From a bacterium (GTDB lineage Bacteria; Latescibacterota; UBA2968; UBA8231): 26,860 nucleotides of DNA. The notes under the pieces were generated by a model, which had not been told where the DNA came from, did no database searches, and saw only the letters and a list, made by a program, of their open reading frames with translations. Position 1 is the stretch's first letter, and every line of letters starts with the position of its first letter. Location: positions 1 through 26,860 of the forward strand of contig JAQCJA010000005.1 of the NCBI GenBank assembly GCA_027593305.1. Direction: 5' to 3'. Shown one piece after another: positions 8,329 to 16,514 of this stretch. The position numbers and the translations under genes were made by a program.

Positions 8329-9570
8329 ATGCTTTCAGCAGAGAACGAGGCAGTGATCGTCGAGGCCGCCAACCGGTTGTCGCCGGAAGACCGCCTGCTG
8401 TGGTTGGTCTGTCGGGCCGAACAGGATCCGGTGCGTCGGCGACTGCTGCACGAGACCGTCGACGCCGGGTTGTCCTGGGACCGCGTCATCAACAAAGGGC
8501 GATATCATCGTCTGCTCGATCTGCTCCACTATCACCTGCAGGCGTGCGGCCGTCTGGCTGCCGTGCCAGAGTCGGCGCAGGCGCACATGACCGAGAGCCG
8601 CAGTGTCGCGCGCCGGATGCAGGAAAAACTGGACACCGCCCTGAGGCGCTGTACGCAAGCCTTCGACGAGGCCGCAGTAGAGCACGTCCTGGTCAAGGGC
8701 CCGACGCTGCAACGGCTCTATCCGCCCGGGGTTGTGCGCGCTGCGGGGGACCTGGACTTCGTTGTGCACGAAGTGGACCTGCCCGTAGTGACAAAGGCAT
8801 TGGCGGCGGCGGGCTTCCACCTGCAGACACCCGTGCCGCAGGGGCTGACGCCGGCGCAGACCATGCGCTACTGTCACACATTTGAGCAACTGCGTTTCCT
8901 CGACGCCGCCGGTGCCGAGGTGGAGATCCACTTCCGCCTGCACAACTACGGTCCGCCGCCGCCCGATGAGCCCCTGTGGGACCGCGTCGCCTGCTGGGTG
9001 GCTTCGGATGGTTCGTCCCGACCGGGAATCGGCCTGGAGGAACTGTTCCTCTACCTGGTGTCGCATCTGAATCTTCATGCCTTCGGTCGTATCCTCTGGT
9101 ACTACGACGTGGCTGAGTTCTATACCCTCTGGCATCAACAGATCGACTGGACGGAACTGGCTCGCATCGCCCGCGCGCGCCGACTGGACGTGTCATTCCA
9201 CCAGACACTGCAGTGGATTCTTCGTCTGCTGACGCCCGAGTGCCAGCTGCATCCCGGACTCGACTTGTTGTGCCCGACCGCCCTGCAGCGGGCGACATTC
9301 GCCCAACTGTGGCGGCGCGACGAAGTCTTTGCTCTGGCCTCGTGGATTCGCCCCTTCGACGCGGCGCGGTACTACCTGCTGGGCGGCGACTCGATCCTGC
9401 GCAAGGCGGCCTACCTGCGTCAGGTGCTGCTGCCGCCGCGCGCCTGGCTGGCGGCCCACCTCGGTTGCCGGCCGCGCCCAGGTATTCTGCTGCGCTATCT
9501 GGCTCGCCGGCGGCGCGAGCGGCAGAACTGGGCCACGATCACCCGCAGAGACGAGTTGCTCGGGATGTGA
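8329..9570 (+). CDS. Nucleotidyltransferase-fold protein (NTP_transf_5-like)
   Basis: A 413-residue protein with the PF14907-type signature: LVKGPTLQRLYPP (K123-G124) followed by RAAGDLDFVV (D141 and D143, the metal-binding DxD pair), then a helical region with LHAFGRILWYYDVAEF. The reaction of this family is largely unassigned; the fold suggests transfer of a nucleotide or related group. Members occur beside HprK-like proteins in surface-polysaccharide and some lasso-peptide loci. I chose ATG 8329, with GGAG 11 bases upstream; ATG 8284 in the same frame lacks a ribosome binding site and would put the 5' end inside the flippase gene. The gene diverges from the flippase and converges on the permease gene. 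Family fairly sure, role unknown. Confidence 0.8.
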   Translation: MLSAENEAVIVEAANRLSPEDRLLWLVCRAEQDPVRRRLLHETVDAGLSWDRVINKGRYHRLLDLLHYHLQACGRLAAVPESAQAHMTESRSVARRMQEKLDTALRRCTQAFDEAAVEHVLVKGPTLQRLYPPGVVRAAGDLDFVVHEVDLPVVTKALAAAGFHLQTPVPQGLTPAQTMRYCHTFEQLRFLDAAGAEVEIHFRLHNYGPPPPDEPLWDRVACWVASDGSSRPGIGLEELFLYLVSHLNLHAFGRILWYYDVAEFYTLWHQQIDWTELARIARARRLDVSFHQTLQWILRLLTPECQLHPGLDLLCPTALQRATFAQLWRRDEVFALASWIRPFDAARYYLLGGDSILRKAAYLRQVLLPPRAWLAAHLGCRPRPGILLRYLARRRRERQNWATITRRDELLGM

Positions 9571-9596
9571 TCCGGCCAAAGATAGGCTCGCTGCCA

Positions 9597-9622
9597 GTTC
9601 CACGTGTATGTGGTGAGGGAAC
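9597..9622. terminator. Imperfect hairpin between convergent genes
   Basis: GTTCC...GGAAC pairs around an inner CAC-gtgtat-GTG stem, with a bulge on one side, in the 57-bp gap between the nucleotidyltransferase stop and the OppC stop. It could act as a weak bidirectional terminator. There is no T-tract, so confidence is low. Confidence 0.25.
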
Positions 9623-9627
9623 CTTCA

Positions 9628-10422
9628 TCACCGACTTCTGCCTGATCCTTCGTCCAGACCCAGCAACGCGACGCTGCACACGAGCAAGGTGATGGCGGCA
9701 ACGGGGAAGGTGTACCACCACCACGAGCCATTCAGCAGTGCGCCACCGGCAAAGGCCTGGTGCAGTGTCAATCCCAGACTCTTGTAGCGTGGATCTCCCA
9801 GTCCCAGAAAACTCAACCCCGCCTCGGTGAGTACCGCTTCGGGCACGGCGATGACGAAACGGGCGGCCAGCACGGGCACCGTATTGGGCAGGACATGGCG
9901 CCGAACGATACGTGTCTGGCTGGCGCCGATGGCGCGGGCCGCCTCGATGTAGGGCATGCGGCGTATCTGCAGGGCGGCAGCGCGAACGGCGCGGGCCGTC
10001 GGGGTCCACCAGATCAGACCGATGACGAGGATCAGGTTCCAGAAGCCGGCGCCCAGGTAGGCGACCAGTACGATCAGCAGGGGCAATCCCGGCACCAGCA
10101 GGACGGTATCGGTGACGATCATCAGCGCCTCATCAACCCAGCCGCCACGGGTGCCGGCAACCATACCGACGACGGCACCCACAGCGGTGGACAATCCCGC
10201 TGCCGCCAGACCCACCAGCAGCGACAGTCGCAGGCCATACAGCATCTCGCTGAGCAGATCCTGACCCAGATCGTTGGTCCCGAGCACATGGGGCCAACCC
10301 GGCTGCAACTGGGCTGCTGTCGTGGGCGCCCACGGATCGAAGGGAGCCAGCCAGGGCGCGGTGAGCCCCGCCCCAAGCAGGACGAGGACGCCAATCAGGC
10401 CCACCCGACGGTCCGGTCTCAC
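9628..10422 (-). CDS. ABC transporter permease, OppC/DppC type
   Basis: A 264-residue inner-membrane permease of the oligopeptide/nickel class. It has an N-terminal helix, then HVLGTNDLGQDLLSEMLYG (the family's GTDxxGRD-like region) and the conserved EAA loop near residue 175, EAARAIGASQTRIVRRHVLP, followed by EAGLSFLGLG. The start is GTG 10422, which overlaps the OppB stop as GTGA. It should pair with OppB to form the membrane channel. ABC import also needs one or two ATPases, and none is encoded next to this gene: the unit ends here and the next gene is convergent. An ATPase would have to come from elsewhere in the genome. Confidence 0.9.
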   Translation of the reverse strand: MRPDRRVGLIGVLVLLGAGLTAPWLAPFDPWAPTTAAQLQPGWPHVLGTNDLGQDLLSEMLYGLRLSLLVGLAAAGLSTAVGAVVGMVAGTRGGWVDEALMIVTDTVLLVPGLPLLIVLVAYLGAGFWNLILVIGLIWWTPTARAVRAAALQIRRMPYIEAARAIGASQTRIVRRHVLPNTVPVLAARFVIAVPEAVLTEAGLSFLGLGDPRYKSLGLTLHQAFAGGALLNGSWWWYTFPVAAITLLVCSVALLGLDEGSGRSR

Positions 10423-11375
10423 GGTGTCAGCCGTCGCAGGCGTGGATCGATGATGCCGGCAAGAATATCGTTGAGCCAGTTGGCCGCCAGAACACAGATC
10501 GTGATCAGCAGGAAGCAGCCCTGCAGCAGCGGATAGTCGCGGTTGTCCACGGCAGACAGGATCAGCGTCCCCATTCCTGGCCACGAAAACACGACCTCCA
10601 CCATCAAGGCACCACCGACGGAAAACCCGAGGCCGAGCGCAAAAAGGGCGAGGAAGGGCAACAGGGCGTTGGGCAACACATGACGCCACAACAACGCGGA
10701 CGATGACAGACCCCGACCACGCGCGGCGGTAACGAAAGGACGCGGGCGCAGATCGGCGACGGAATTGCGCATGATGAGGTACAGATGCGCGGCGCTGGAG
10801 AGGCCGAGAACGAGAATCGGGAGCAGGGCGTGCCGCAGAACGTCGATCAGGCCGCGTTCCGTTGACAGGCCGCTCAGAGGGGCGGCATCCAGATGGAAGG
10901 CAACAACGAACAGGGCGAGCATGGCCAGACCATACTGCGGCACGGAGTGCAGGGACAACACGCCAAAGGTCAGCCAGCGCTCCGCCGGCGCACCACTGTG
11001 CCAGCCGGCGACAGCGCCGAGGGCCCCGGCCAGCAGGCCACCGATACCGAGGGCCGGTACGACGAGCACCAGCGTCCATGCAAGGCGCCGGGTGACCAGG
11101 TCGGCGACGGGGACACCAAAGTGGAAGGAGTACCCGAGGTCTCCGGCGATGAGGTTGCGCACATAGAGGGCAAACTGCATCGCCTGGGATTGATCCAGGC
11201 CGTAGCGGGCGCGGACCTCGGCGACCATCTCGGGGAACCGCACAAAGTCCTCGATGCCGAGCAGATGCACGAGGGGGTCCCCGGGCATACAGCGGGGTAG
11301 CAGAAAGTTGAGCAGCAGGAGCAGCGCGAAACTGCCGGCGTAGCGCAGGGACTTCCACAACAGGTGGCGCCTCAC
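10419..11375 (-). CDS. ABC transporter permease, OppB/DppB type
   Basis: A 318-residue permease with the typical OppB start, an N-terminal helix then LLPRCMPGDPLVHLLG (the family's PGDP motif), and YGLDQSQAMQFALYVRNLI with GDLGYSFHFGVPV. The EAA-type loop is present as TAARGRGLSSSALLWRHVLP, followed by VEVVFSWPGMGTLI. The start is GTG 11375, with TGAGG about seven bases upstream and only 8 bp after the OppA stop; the longer frame upstream is read-through of OppA. It acts with OppC to pass a peptide-like or metal-chelate substrate from the periplasm into the cytoplasm. Function at family level is secure; substrate is inferred only from neighbours (TonB receptor, peptidases). Confidence 0.9.
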   Translation of the reverse strand: MRRHLLWKSLRYAGSFALLLLLNFLLPRCMPGDPLVHLLGIEDFVRFPEMVAEVRARYGLDQSQAMQFALYVRNLIAGDLGYSFHFGVPVADLVTRRLAWTLVLVVPALGIGGLLAGALGAVAGWHSGAPAERWLTFGVLSLHSVPQYGLAMLALFVVAFHLDAAPLSGLSTERGLIDVLRHALLPILVLGLSSAAHLYLIMRNSVADLRPRPFVTAARGRGLSSSALLWRHVLPNALLPFLALFALGLGFSVGGALMVEVVFSWPGMGTLILSAVDNRDYPLLQGCFLLITICVLAANWLNDILAGIIDPRLRRLTP

Positions 11376-11383
11376 GAAATGCC

Positions 11384-12862
11384 TCAGTTCGCTCGCCGGC
11401 GCCACAGACGCCAGATCATGACGATGGCCAGACCTGTGGCGAGCCACCAAGCAGGGCTGCTGCGTTCGCCGCTGGGAGACGCACCCGGGTTGTTGTCTAT
11501 TGTAGTCTGTGCAACCGGTCGCACCGTTGACCACGAGGCGTAACTCGGCAGGCCTTCGCCGGCGACGGGCGACCAATCAGCGAAACGATCCGACCGCCAG
11601 GCATAGACCTGCGTGCCCCAGGCCAGCGCGATACCGGGCAACTGGCGTGCATTCCACTTCTGCGCCTCAGCAACAGCGGCCAGATAGGCGGTCTCGTTGG
11701 GGGCTTCCGTGATGCGGTCCAGCAACGCATGGTACGACGAGTCGGCGAAGGTGCCGTAGGAGAAGTCCTTGTAATCGGCGAAATAGACATGGCCGCCGTC
11801 GCGCGTTGCAGTCGGTGTTGTGTGCCCCACATACGCCACATAGTCGCGCTCATCCCAGAGCAATTCGTATTCACGATCCACGACGTGTTTGTCCACGGTC
11901 GCCGCCAGCCCCACCTGTCGCAACTGATGGACCAGGACCTCGGTGGCGCGCAGAGCATCCCCGGAAGACTGCCAGGACTGCGGAATCAGGGGCAGGGAGA
12001 AAGCGGTCCCTGTGGGACTCTCGCGCAGACCATCCCCATCCCGGTCGACATACCCGAGAGAATCCAACAGGGCTGCCGCCCGCCTGCTGTCCGGTGCCAG
12101 TGGCGGGAAGGGACCCGCGTAGGTCCAGCTTCCGGGGGGCACGAAGCCTCGCTCCGCCGTCTGTCCACGACCGCGCAGCACCGTCTGCACCAGGGTCTGA
12201 CCATCGAGGGCCAGGGCGATCGCCTGACGAAAAGCGCGTTCGCCCGTGGGAGCCCTGGCGCCGTTGAAGACGAGTGTCAGCGGCACAGCAGCGGCGGGGA
12301 TCTCGAGGGTGCTTACGCCCGGTGCATCGATGAGGGTGTTGAGAAAGGCGGGGGAGACATGGCGTTCGGCACCCATGATGACGTCGATGTCACCCCGGCG
12401 CAGGGCCAGAACAAGAGCCCCGGGACTGGAGAAGAAATGAATCTCGACCCGGTCGATGGGTGGCTCGGGCAGGCCCGGACCTGCGCTGCGGCGCAGGTAG
12501 GCGACCCTGGCGTCTGTATCCCAGGCGTCGAAAGCGAACATACCGGAACCGACGAGGGCCGCAGCGCCGACAAACCGTCTCGGTTCATCAACACCGTGCC
12601 AGATATGGCGTGGCAGCACGGGCGGGACGGCGAAATTCAGCGACTGGTAGTAGGCAACCGGTTCGCGGAAGTGCACAACAACGGTGGAGTCATCGACAAC
12701 ATCGCTGCCGTCGTAGAGTCGCCAGATCTGACCGATGAGTTGATGTTCGCGGATGTAATCCAGCGTGAAGGCCACATCGACGGCGGTGAGGGCGACGCCG
12801 TCGTGCCAGCGCGCCCCGGGCGTCAGGTGAAAGGTAATGGCGCGATTGTCGGGGCTTACTGC
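11384..12862 (-). CDS. Peptide-type ABC substrate-binding protein (SBP_bac_5), main part after an in-frame TAA
   Basis: This carries most of an OppA/DppA-like binding protein: TPGARWHDGVALTAVDVAFTL (start of the family domain), then IDVIMGAERH, RQAIALALD and GYVDRDGDGLRESPTG, all ordinary for the family. The frame is continuous with an N-terminal piece upstream but is cut by TAA at 12863-12865; a GTG at 12775 is the most obvious restart and would give 463 residues without a signal peptide. The C-terminus is unusual: SPAWWLATGLAIVMIWRLWRRR forms one membrane helix with a basic tail, so the protein would be anchored by its C-terminus instead of being free or lipid-linked. It is followed by OppB 8 bp later. 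The intact ancestor would be 568 residues. Confidence 0.75.
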   Translation of the reverse strand, partial: AVSPDNRAITFHLTPGARWHDGVALTAVDVAFTLDYIREHQLIGQIWRLYDGSDVVDDSTVVVHFREPVAYYQSLNFAVPPVLPRHIWHGVDEPRRFVGAAALVGSGMFAFDAWDTDARVAYLRRSAGPGLPEPPIDRVEIHFFSSPGALVLALRRGDIDVIMGAERHVSPAFLNTLIDAPGVSTLEIPAAAVPLTLVFNGARAPTGERAFRQAIALALDGQTLVQTVLRGRGQTAERGFVPPGSWTYAGPFPPLAPDSRRAAALLDSLGYVDRDGDGLRESPTGTAFSLPLIPQSWQSSGDALRATEVLVHQLRQVGLAATVDKHVVDREYELLWDERDYVAYVGHTTPTATRDGGHVYFADYKDFSYGTFADSSYHALLDRITEAPNETAYLAAVAEAQKWNARQLPGIALAWGTQVYAWRSDRFADWSPVAGEGLPSYASWSTVRPVAQTTIDNNPGASPSGERSSPAWWLATGLAIVMIWRLWRRRAN

Positions 12863-13090
12863 TTAGCGTCGTGCCAGGCACGGCGCCAGGTGGCCGTCGT
12901 GATCGATGGTGAGCAGCGGCTGGTGCACGAGACCCGTCCAGGCCGAGCCATACCAGAAGCCCGACGTCGCCATCGGCGACAGGGGCTCCATCTCCGTCAG
13001 AGTGCCGGCACGCAGGACGACCTCGTCGGCGCAGGTCGGCGACGGCAGCCTGGCAGACAACAACGCGAGGGTGACCACCCGCCCGATCAT
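12863..13090 (-). pseudogene. N-terminal fragment of the substrate-binding protein
   Basis: It starts at ATG 13090, 56 bp after the receptor gene, with a hydrophobic export signal (MIGRVVTLALLSARLP) and then binding-protein sequence (SAWTGLVHQPLLTID, DGHLAPCLARR). It ends at TAA, codon 76. In this family the next residue is usually the Trp of a W-x-V-S-P-D motif, and AVSPDNRAITFHL does follow the stop in the same frame. Fragment and main part are therefore one broken gene. A Trp codon would need two base changes to give TAA, so if Trp was ancestral this is not a single-base error. Confidence 0.7.
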
Positions 13091-13146
13091 GCGCACGTTC
13101 ACGGCGCCGGAGACGTACTGCCACCGGCGCCGCAGGCTGAGAATCG

Positions 13147-15519
13147 TCAGAAACGGTAGCCCAGGGCTACGTGCAGGGCCCGGCCAAGAGGCTGATAGTC
13201 CCACACCCCGTTGGCGTAGACGTCGTAGTCCTCGTCCAGCAGGTTGGTCAGCTCCGCATCGATGTACACCGACTCGGCGCCGGCAACACTGATGTCGTAG
13301 CGCACCTTGAGATTCGCCAACTGAAAGGGATCCAACTCCGCTGTCGAAACAACACGACCCGCATCATCGCGAGTCACGGTGTTGGAGTTGTCGTCCCAGA
13401 TGGTGCCGATGCGCTGTAGCGACAGGCGAGTGTTCAGCTGTGTTGTCACCTGCCAGTCGACGTGTGCGTTGACCGTATGATCCGGCACTCCCGGGGGAGT
13501 ATTGCCATCGAATGCCCCGGAGGTGTATTCGGGACTGACGAAGCTGAAGTTGGCTCCCAGGCCGATGTGCTCGTGCGCCTGGAACGTGATCTCACCCTCC
13601 AACCCGGGGATCTGCTGGTCAAAATTCTTGTGCTCAATCACGAAGGGATCGGCCGCCGTGAAGCCACCAAGAAAGGTGAACTCAATACGATCGTTGGCCT
13701 GCACCAGGAAACCTGTGAGGGAGACGGTCAGATCGCCTCCCTCCGCCTGATAGTCGAAGCCTGCTTCGTACGACAGGACACGTTCTTCCTGCAAGTCAAG
13801 ATTTGACCGGTACAGCAGGAAGGGCAGCGTCTGGTAATTGGGGCTGTAGGTCTCGGTAATACGGGGCGCACGGAACGTGCTGCCAGCCGAGGCGCGCAGC
13901 TTCAGGGCATCGTTGACGAACCAGGAGAGACCGATTTTGGGGTTGATTGCCTCGCGGGTGTCGTGACCCGCATCGTAGCCAACGTGGATCTGGCCGTAGG
14001 CATCGTCATCGAGGTTTTCCTGGCGGGAGTATAGGGCGTTGTCCTGCCACTGCTCCAGACGCACCCCCGGTGTTACCTCGAAGCTGCCAAGACGAATCTT
14101 GTCTTCGACAAATGCCGAATAGATATCCTGTGTGCCGTTGACGTCAAACTCGAGTACGTCGCGGTTGCCGAGCCACGTGGTGCGCTCGTTGACGTTGCGT
14201 CGCCACTCAACACCGAAGGAATACGTGTGGCTGTCGAAGGCACGGCCGCTGAGCACGACCTTCAAACCCAGTTCACGATTCGGCCATTGCTGCAGCTTCG
14301 TCATGCTGTCGGCAGAATCGGGATGTGCCGGGGTGGCATCGACGGGGCCGAAGTACTCGGTGCGCAGGTAGTCGCCGAGAACGGCGAGCCTGCGACCACC
14401 CTCGAGTTGCCGGGTGAAGGTCACGTGCAGCAGGTTGCCATTGATCCGTTCCAGCGAGATGGGTCGACCGTTGTAGTTGTTGACCTTCTCGAGGTGATTG
14501 CCGAGCACGTCGATCCGATCATGCGACGACAGGTCGTAACCAAGCAGGAAGCCATACTTGGAATGATCGGCGCGGCCTTTGGCCATGTAACCGAAGGCGT
14601 TGTCGTCCCAGGTCGAACGCCGCCGGGTCTCGCGCTCGCCGCCGTGCAGGAACTCACCCCAGGCTGCATAGGACATGCGCTCCCGCTGACCGAAAACAAC
14701 GGGCGCCACCGAACGGTACCCATAGGGGCCACCCTTGAACTGCACACTGCCGCCAACGGGGCGATCGAAGTGCTTCTGCGTAAGCACGTTGATGACGCCA
14801 CCGGTAGCGCCGGAGCCATAGATCGAGGCGTAGGGTCCCTTGATCACCTCCGTCTTCTGCACCAGAGCGAGAGGAATGGCGTCGAGGTCACCAATGTTGG
14901 CCCAGGACCCGAGGCTGCCGTTGATGGAGTGACCGTTGAGCATTGTCAGGGCAGCGGTGCTGCGGCCAAGATATCCTGTGCTCATGCCGCGTATGATGAT
15001 CTGCGGGAACGTCACCAGCAGGCCCTCGCCGCGGGTGACGTAGAGGCCTTCCACGTTCTGCAGCACTTCCTGGATGTTCCGCGCCGCCGTCTGTGCGATC
15101 TCGGCGCTGCCTATTATGTTGACGCGATTGGGGGCGCGACGGACTTGCTCACCGATCGCGCTGGCGGAGATGATGGTGGGATCCATCTCGATGGGTTGCT
15201 CGCGCAGCATGATGTCGACGACGGTGGTGTTGGCATCGATGTCGAAACTTTCACTGCGCGTTGTCAGATATCCAAGCAGGGATGCCTGGAGTTGCGCCTT
15301 GCCCCGGGCAGCGCCGACGATGTGGAACGCACCGTCGCTGCCGGTAATGGCGCCGACGTCAGTGCCGAGGAGGGAGATGTTGACCCCTGCCAGAGGTGTC
15401 TGGTCGAGGTCGGTAACGACACCGCGAACGGTCTCGGCCGCCGCGCCCGTCGGGACAAGAGCGCCGGTCAGCACCGCAAATAACACGGCGCCAGTCAGCG
15501 TCGCAGACAATCGATTCAC
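13147..15519 (-). CDS. TonB-dependent outer-membrane receptor
   Basis: A 790-residue receptor. After a signal peptide (VNRLSATLTGAVLFAVL...AAA) comes a carboxypeptidase-regulatory-like beta domain at about 30-115 (VRGVVTDLDQTPLAGVNISL), then the plug: NIQEVLQNVEGLYV, IIIRGMSTGYLG, EVIKGPYASIYGSGATGGVINV. The rest is the barrel, and the last residues LHVALGYRF end in Phe as expected for barrel insertion. It imports a bulky substrate across the outer membrane using TonB/ExbBD energy; those genes are not here. The start is GTG 15519 because GGAGGT lies 7 bases upstream; an ATG 13 codons earlier lacks this. It is followed at 56 bp by the binding protein and permeases, so both membranes are served by one unit. 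Confidence 0.93.
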   Translation of the reverse strand: MNRLSATLTGAVLFAVLTGALVPTGAAAETVRGVVTDLDQTPLAGVNISLLGTDVGAITGSDGAFHIVGAARGKAQLQASLLGYLTTRSESFDIDANTTVVDIMLREQPIEMDPTIISASAIGEQVRRAPNRVNIIGSAEIAQTAARNIQEVLQNVEGLYVTRGEGLLVTFPQIIIRGMSTGYLGRSTAALTMLNGHSINGSLGSWANIGDLDAIPLALVQKTEVIKGPYASIYGSGATGGVINVLTQKHFDRPVGGSVQFKGGPYGYRSVAPVVFGQRERMSYAAWGEFLHGGERETRRRSTWDDNAFGYMAKGRADHSKYGFLLGYDLSSHDRIDVLGNHLEKVNNYNGRPISLERINGNLLHVTFTRQLEGGRRLAVLGDYLRTEYFGPVDATPAHPDSADSMTKLQQWPNRELGLKVVLSGRAFDSHTYSFGVEWRRNVNERTTWLGNRDVLEFDVNGTQDIYSAFVEDKIRLGSFEVTPGVRLEQWQDNALYSRQENLDDDAYGQIHVGYDAGHDTREAINPKIGLSWFVNDALKLRASAGSTFRAPRITETYSPNYQTLPFLLYRSNLDLQEERVLSYEAGFDYQAEGGDLTVSLTGFLVQANDRIEFTFLGGFTAADPFVIEHKNFDQQIPGLEGEITFQAHEHIGLGANFSFVSPEYTSGAFDGNTPPGVPDHTVNAHVDWQVTTQLNTRLSLQRIGTIWDDNSNTVTRDDAGRVVSTAELDPFQLANLKVRYDISVAGAESVYIDAELTNLLDEDYDVYANGVWDYQPLGRALHVALGYRF

Positions 15520-15526
15520 AGCAGGG

Positions 15527-15532
15527 ACCTCC
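15527..15532 (-). promoter_or_regulatory. Ribosome binding site for the TonB-dependent receptor
   Basis: GGAGGT on the minus strand lies seven bases before GTG 15519. It is a full Shine-Dalgarno match and decides the receptor start in favour of GTG over the ATG 39 bases upstream. Confidence 0.8.
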
Positions 15533-15648
15533 GAATAAGCGGTGAGCACCGGGCACACAGAAACACACTACGAAGGACCAGCGACAGGCCATCACCGGGC
15601 CGAAGGCACGAAGATAGTCAGACCCCGGTGCCCTAGCTACGTCCTTGG

Positions 15649-16476
15649 CTACGGACGGCCCAGCAGTTCGATCTGGAACACCCAGGGCCAGAGTTTGCCC
15701 GTGACGAAGAGGCGCTTCGTCGCCGCATCATAGGCGATGCCGTTGAGCACATCCGTCAACTGTCGCTCTCCCGACGTCAGCAGCCCGCGCAGGTCGATCC
15801 AACCGACCACCCGCCCGTCCGTCGGATCGATGCGGGCAATGATGTCGGTCTGGTAGATGTTGGCCCAGACTTCTCCTTCGACCCACTCCAGTTCATTGAG
15901 ACGGCTGATGGCCTGGTCCTTGTGTCGGACCTGTAGCCGGCCGCTCTCGGCAAACGTCTCCGGATCGCGGAATGACAGCCAGGCGCTGCCATCACTCATG
16001 ATGAACCGCGCGCCATCGTGGGTCAGGCCCCAACCCTCGGAGGCATAGGAGAAGCTGCCGAGGCTGTCGAAAGTGTCGGCGCGGTAGATGAAACCGACGC
16101 GCTCGCGCCAGGTGAGTTGGTAGATCCGCGTACCGAGAAGGGTGATGCCTTCGCCAAAGAAGCGACTGTCGAGAGAGACCTGCTGCAGCACCTCCCCCGT
16201 CTCTATGGCGACGCGACGCAGGGACGACAGCGTATTGCGGGACTGCAGTTTCACCCCACCTCCCGTGCCTTCGAGGAAATGACCGTCGACGTAGATCAGG
16301 CCCTGCGTATAGGCCGCCGTGTCGTGGGGGAAGACGTTGACGATGTGATAGGACCACGTCGGCACTTCTCCCGGTGGCAACGACGGGGGATCCGGATCGC
16401 GGCTGCCGTTGGCCGGATCGGACCCGTTGCAGGCGAGGGCTGTCAGCAGGGCAAAAAGCGGGATGAATCGTCTCAT
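15649..16476 (-). CDS. Glutamine cyclotransferase (glutaminyl-peptide cyclotransferase) lipoprotein
   Basis: A 275-residue protein of the glutamine cyclotransferase family (PF05096-like), which converts N-terminal Gln of peptides into pyroglutamate with release of ammonia. It has a lipoprotein signal ending TALAC (C16). Conserved beta-propeller segments follow: YTQGLIYVDGHFLEGTG, LDSRFFGEGITLLGTRIYQLTW, SEGWGLTHDG, NELEWVEGEVWANIYQTD and, at the C-terminus, GKLWPWVFQIEL. Between EGTG and SLRRV there is a slightly longer loop than usual. It ends in TAG, at the expected family end, which shows that TAG is a normal terminator here. It lies 129 bp upstream of the receptor on the same strand and diverges from the M20 peptidase across 38 bp. 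A link to peptide trimming and uptake is plausible. Confidence 0.88.
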   Translation of the reverse strand: MRRFIPLFALLTALACNGSDPANGSRDPDPPSLPPGEVPTWSYHIVNVFPHDTAAYTQGLIYVDGHFLEGTGGGVKLQSRNTLSSLRRVAIETGEVLQQVSLDSRFFGEGITLLGTRIYQLTWRERVGFIYRADTFDSLGSFSYASEGWGLTHDGARFIMSDGSAWLSFRDPETFAESGRLQVRHKDQAISRLNELEWVEGEVWANIYQTDIIARIDPTDGRVVGWIDLRGLLTSGERQLTDVLNGIAYDAATKRLFVTGKLWPWVFQIELLGRP

Positions 16477-16514
16477 ACTTTCAATGTAACACGCTTTCGC
16501 CTTGTTTTCTCGCC

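Noticed and set aside
2988..9570. Lasso-peptide cluster
   Set aside because: HprK-like and nucleotidyltransferase genes suggested it, but there is no PqqD, transglutaminase-like protease, asparagine-synthetase-like cyclase or precursor gene, and no gap to hold one.
5494..12865. Alternative genetic code reading TAG and TAA as sense
   Set aside because: TAG ends the cyclotransferase gene and TAA ends the glycosyltransferase gene at the lengths expected, and other long genes contain neither codon internally.
14227..15483. 418-codon plus-strand frame across the TonB receptor
   Set aside because: Antisense to a receptor with all its domains; no recognisable domain or ribosome binding site of its own.
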